Assembly: GCA_009774255.1 (NCBI GenBank)
Contig: VSNK01000051.1
Span: 1 to 16,463 of the forward strand
From: Faecalicatena sp.
Lineage (GTDB): Bacteria; Bacillota; Clostridia; Lachnospirales; Lachnospiraceae
DNA: 16,463 nucleotides
Direction: 5' to 3'
Shown: positions 14,558 through 16,463 of the stretch, one piece after another
Layout: each line of letters begins with the position of its first letter
How positions within the stretch are numbered: position 1 is the stretch's first letter
Translations under genes and position numbers: made by a program
Notes under the pieces: model-generated
The model's database searches: none
Told to the model about the DNA's origin: nothing
Seen by the model: the letters and a program-made list of their open reading frames with translations, nothing else

Positions 14558-15898
14558 TCATTCCCGGTCTAATTCAATATCATATAACGCCGTATATAGT
14601 TCGTTTACCTGAGCCGACACATCATCTATCAAACCGGATTCTATCTCTCTTCCCTCCTCGTCCAGTAATTTTATAGAATCATTCTTACCCGCTTTATTCA
14701 ACAGTTTGTATGCTGAAAGTTCATTTTTTTTCATAATATAATTTTTACCGATCAGTTTAGATACCTCTTTTTCCGCCCCTTCTTCTGCCAATACGCCGGC
14801 ATAGTATAAATTATTCGCGACCGTAAGTATATATGGACTGTGCGTCGTGATCAGCACGCCGCTGTCCTGAAGATTTGAGAACAATACGATAAACTCCATT
14901 ATTTTTTTCTGCAGCAGCGGATAGATATGCGCTTCCGGTTCTTCAATAATCAAAAAGACATTTTCCTGACGCAAAAGCAAAACATACATAAAATTCAGAA
15001 GCCATAGAATTTCCTGCTGTCCGGATGACGCAAAATTGATTGTTACCGGATGTTCTTCGTCATCTTCTATTTTCAAAAATTCTCTCCCTCCACTGCAAAA
15101 GTATTCACCTTTTTCAATATTCACAATAAAATCTGCAATATCTTTTACATTGTATGCTCTTTTTTCTACAGGATAAAACAGATGCGCTTTCTTCAGACCA
15201 TTTCTAAAACTATTGCGTACACTATCGATCAACACCATAAATGTTTCCGTAATTAAATCCAGATTACCGGCATTATTCATAGTCGCACGATTATTCGACA
15301 TCACAGTCAAAAGACTCCTGCCCGCCGGAATATAGTAAGTCTCCCTGTTATCACAGAAAATCGAATTCACTTTATGGATAATCATCTCCTGGTTTCTTTT
15401 TCTTTCTTCATTCGTGAGAATCAGGCTTGCCTTAATAATCCCTTCATTATTATGATATATTTCCTGAACTTCCTTTTGTAACGCCCTTATCATATTGAAT
15501 AATTTCGGAGAATAAAATACGCTGATATACTGCTTGTTTTTATCTCCCTTTTTTAGCTTTACCTCAATCCATAATTCCTCTGAATAATCATATTTCATGT
15601 AGAATTCCGAATGCAAATCCCAACTATATCCGAATAATCTGATAAATAAATTTTTAAGCTCCGATCTTATTGCCCTGTCAAACCCAATATCCTCCTGCGA
15701 CTCGTTATTGTAGGAATTAGAATCATACACCTGAGTTAGATAATCTATAATTTTTGTTTTGATAGCTTTAAAATAATATACACTTTTGGCAATGGTACTC
15801 TTCCCCGTTGCCTGCTCTCCGATCAGCAGATTAAATTTTTCAATTTCCATCTTAAAAAATTTAACCGGGCCATTATTTTTGATATATATTTTTTGCAT
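14558..15898 (-). CDS. OLD/RecF-like AAA ATPase (AAA_15/AAA_21 type)
   Basis: A 446-residue ABC-class ATPase. Walker A is IGEQATGKST (about residues 26-35), close to the N-terminus as in OLD/RecF proteins. The ABC-type signature is SSGQQE (about 290-295), Walker B is FLIIEEPEAHIYP (about 314-326), and the H-loop is LITTHSPYIL (about 347-356). The middle (about 50-280) is a charged helical insertion in place of an SMC-type coiled coil. There is no C-terminal TOPRIM domain. The start at 15898 has AAGGTG at 15905-15910; an in-frame GTG at 15907 overlaps that site and is less likely. The first gene of a probable minus-strand operon, with a perfect -10 upstream. Such ATPases often sense phage or DNA damage and license a nuclease partner, here the gene 10 bases downstream. 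Confidence 0.85.
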   Translation of the reverse strand: MQKIYIKNNGPVKFFKMEIEKFNLLIGEQATGKSTIAKSVYYFKAIKTKIIDYLTQVYDSNSYNNESQEDIGFDRAIRSELKNLFIRLFGYSWDLHSEFYMKYDYSEELWIEVKLKKGDKNKQYISVFYSPKLFNMIRALQKEVQEIYHNNEGIIKASLILTNEERKRNQEMIIHKVNSIFCDNRETYYIPAGRSLLTVMSNNRATMNNAGNLDLITETFMVLIDSVRNSFRNGLKKAHLFYPVEKRAYNVKDIADFIVNIEKGEYFCSGGREFLKIEDDEEHPVTINFASSGQQEILWLLNFMYVLLLRQENVFLIIEEPEAHIYPLLQKKIMEFIVLFSNLQDSGVLITTHSPYILTVANNLYYAGVLAEEGAEKEVSKLIGKNYIMKKNELSAYKLLNKAGKNDSIKLLDEEGREIESGLIDDVSAQVNELYTALYDIELDRE

Positions 15899-15925
15899 AA
15901 ATTTCACCTTCAGCAGCTATTCTTA

Positions 15926-15954
15926 ATTATATTCACGGCAGATATATTTGACGC
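15926..15954 (-). promoter_or_regulatory. Probable promoter of the AAA ATPase/nuclease operon
   Basis: A perfect TATAAT (15926-15931, minus strand), with a weak -35 candidate GCGTCA (15949-15954) 17 bases upstream. The transcript would begin near 15919, about 20 bases before the start codon. The -35 edge directly abuts the target duplication of the mobile element at 15958-16162, so the insertion may have altered upstream control. Confidence 0.5.
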
Positions 15955-15957
15955 TTA

Positions 15958-16162
15958 GGAACTGTCGCAAAATAATATGTATAGATTGTGCAGGATAAAT
16001 TTGCATAGGCTAGGCGGAAGAAGGAGCCGTAGTGGGCTACGGCGACTGATGGCGCTGTGTGCCAGTGACACACGCTTAGCGCGGACCGAAACGGAGTGTA
16101 GACCAACGACGCCTATACAAATTTAGACAAGCAAGATAGACATATTATTTTGCGACAGTTCC
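15958..16162. mobile_element. Second MITE-like palindromic element, upstream of the AAA ATPase operon
   Basis: A 205-bp element with perfect 23-base terminal inverted repeats (15958-15980 beginning GGAACTGTCGCAAAAT; 16140-16162 its complement). It is flanked by TTA on both sides (15955-15957, 16163-16165), or CTTAG if the end bases are shared. A second internal inverted repeat (TAAATTTGCATAGGC against GCCTATACAAATTTA) makes it nearly a full palindrome. Its centre holds GCCGTAG/CTACGGC around TGGG and a second hairpin (GCGCT...AGCGC, inner GTGT/ACAC). It has no coding capacity. Its ends differ from the element at 4885-5040, but its core GTAGTGGGCTAC (16029-16040) and a GATGGCGC string are shared. 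Confidence 0.85.
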
Positions 16163-16177
16163 TTAGTATAACTATAC

Positions 16178-16208
16178 CAAAAACAGCATTCATGAACAAT
16201 GCTTTTTT
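16178..16208. terminator. Short bidirectional terminator-like hairpin
   Basis: AGCATT (16185-16190) pairs with AATGCT (16198-16203) over a 7-base loop, with an A-run before and TTTTTT after (16203-16208). It could end transcription in either direction, and could insulate the repeat array at 16266 onward from readthrough. The stem is short (6 bp), so confidence is moderate. Confidence 0.5.
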
Positions 16209-16263
16209 ACGAAAATGTACTTATATTTTATCGGTTTTTTCGGTATGAATCCCTCCTCGTTTG

Positions 16264-16272
16264 TGTTATAAT
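16264..16272 (+). promoter_or_regulatory. Extended -10 promoter-like element at the head of the tandem array
   Basis: TGTTATAAT: an extended -10 (TGn) with a perfect TATAAT at 16267-16272. Only the first repeat unit is preceded by TG; later units have AAA there. There is no good -35 at 17 bases, which extended -10 promoters can do without. This would place transcription into the array on the plus strand. Confidence 0.4.
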
Positions 16273-16463
16273 AAGTATTGCGCTGAAGCGCAAGCAGGTC
16301 ATCAATTTTCTGGCGAAAATTGGTGACAAATTATAATAAGTATTGCGCTGAAGCGCAAGCAGGTCATCAATTTTCTGGCGAAAATCGGTGACAAATTATA
16401 ATAAGTATTGCGCTGAAGCGCAAGCAGGTCATCAATTTTCTGGCGAAAATCGGTGACAAATTA
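16266..16463 (+). repeat. 65-bp tandem repeat array, each unit with two hairpins, continuing past the window edge
   Basis: Three complete, almost identical 65-bp units start at 16266, 16331 and 16396, and a fourth begins at 16461. Unit 1 has hairpin A, TTGCGC-TGAA-GCGCAA (16278-16293), and hairpin B, GTCATCAATTTTC (16298-16310) against GAAAATTGGTGAC (16315-16327), 13 bp with one G-U pair and a TGGC loop. Units 2 and 3 differ from unit 1 by T to C in hairpin B. The 65-base period is not a multiple of 3 and there are no unique spacers, so it is neither coding nor a CRISPR. The structure fits an RNA made of repeats, as in type III toxin-antitoxin antitoxin RNAs, although those units are usually shorter (about 35-50 nt). 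The partner gene would be outside the window. Confidence 0.85.

Noticed and set aside
13888..15898. PARIS (AriA/AriB) or Septu system
   Set aside because: The ATPase is compatible, but the partner shows a D...E-x-K pattern without visible DUF4435/TOPRIM or HNH motifs. The possibility is left to a profile search.
16266..16463. CRISPR array
   Set aside because: The 65-bp units are directly contiguous and nearly identical throughout; there are no unique spacers between conserved repeats.

Overview
The window looks like accessory chromosome from an anaerobic Firmicute of the Lachnospiraceae/Clostridia type. The grounds are low to middling G+C that shifts visibly between gene blocks, strong AGGAGG-like ribosome binding sites, two members of the 'AAA-ATPase-like plus PD-(D/E)XK nuclease' family common in gut Clostridia and Bacteroidetes, and small palindromic mobile repeats. 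No rRNA, tRNA, integrase or full transposase is visible. The taxonomic call is an inference from family content.

Layout. (1) 56-3467, plus strand, A+T-rich: a 61-residue Cys-containing peptide, an ABC ATPase and an 8-TM FtsX/MacB-type permease, probably one operon for peptide export, sensing or immunity. (2) 3529-5266, minus strand: an AAA-ATPase-like/PD-(D/E)XK gene cut in two by a 156-158-bp palindromic MITE-like element; removing the 160 inserted bases restores a 525-residue frame exactly. (3) 5267-5650: intergenic DNA with short repeats, palindromes and a good promoter. (4) 5651-9971, plus strand: a HipA-like kinase, a HEPN-like protein and a 910-residue KGGVGR-variant MinD/ParA ATPase fused to a second P-loop domain, closed by a clear terminator. 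(5) 10025-12046, minus strand: a right-handed beta-helix protein with an 11-residue tandem repeat linker. (6) 12201-15898, minus strand: an OLD/RecF-like AAA ATPase, a small PD-(D/E)XK nuclease and an intact AAA-ATPase-like/PD-(D/E)XK protein, spaced like an operon. (7) 15899-16463: a promoter, a second MITE-like element beside it, a terminator-like hairpin and a 65-bp tandem repeat array running off the window edge.

Taken together this reads as a defence-island-like region: two ATPase-plus-effector operons (HEPN/KGGVGR ATPase, possibly with the HipA-like kinase; AAA ATPase/PD-(D/E)XK nuclease), two AAA-nuclease paralogues of which one is inactivated, and structured tandem RNA-like repeats whose partner gene, if any, lies beyond the right edge. 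The strongest candidates for an undescribed system are the 5651-9971 operon and the 65-bp repeat array. Assignments rest on motifs read by eye; no database search was possible.
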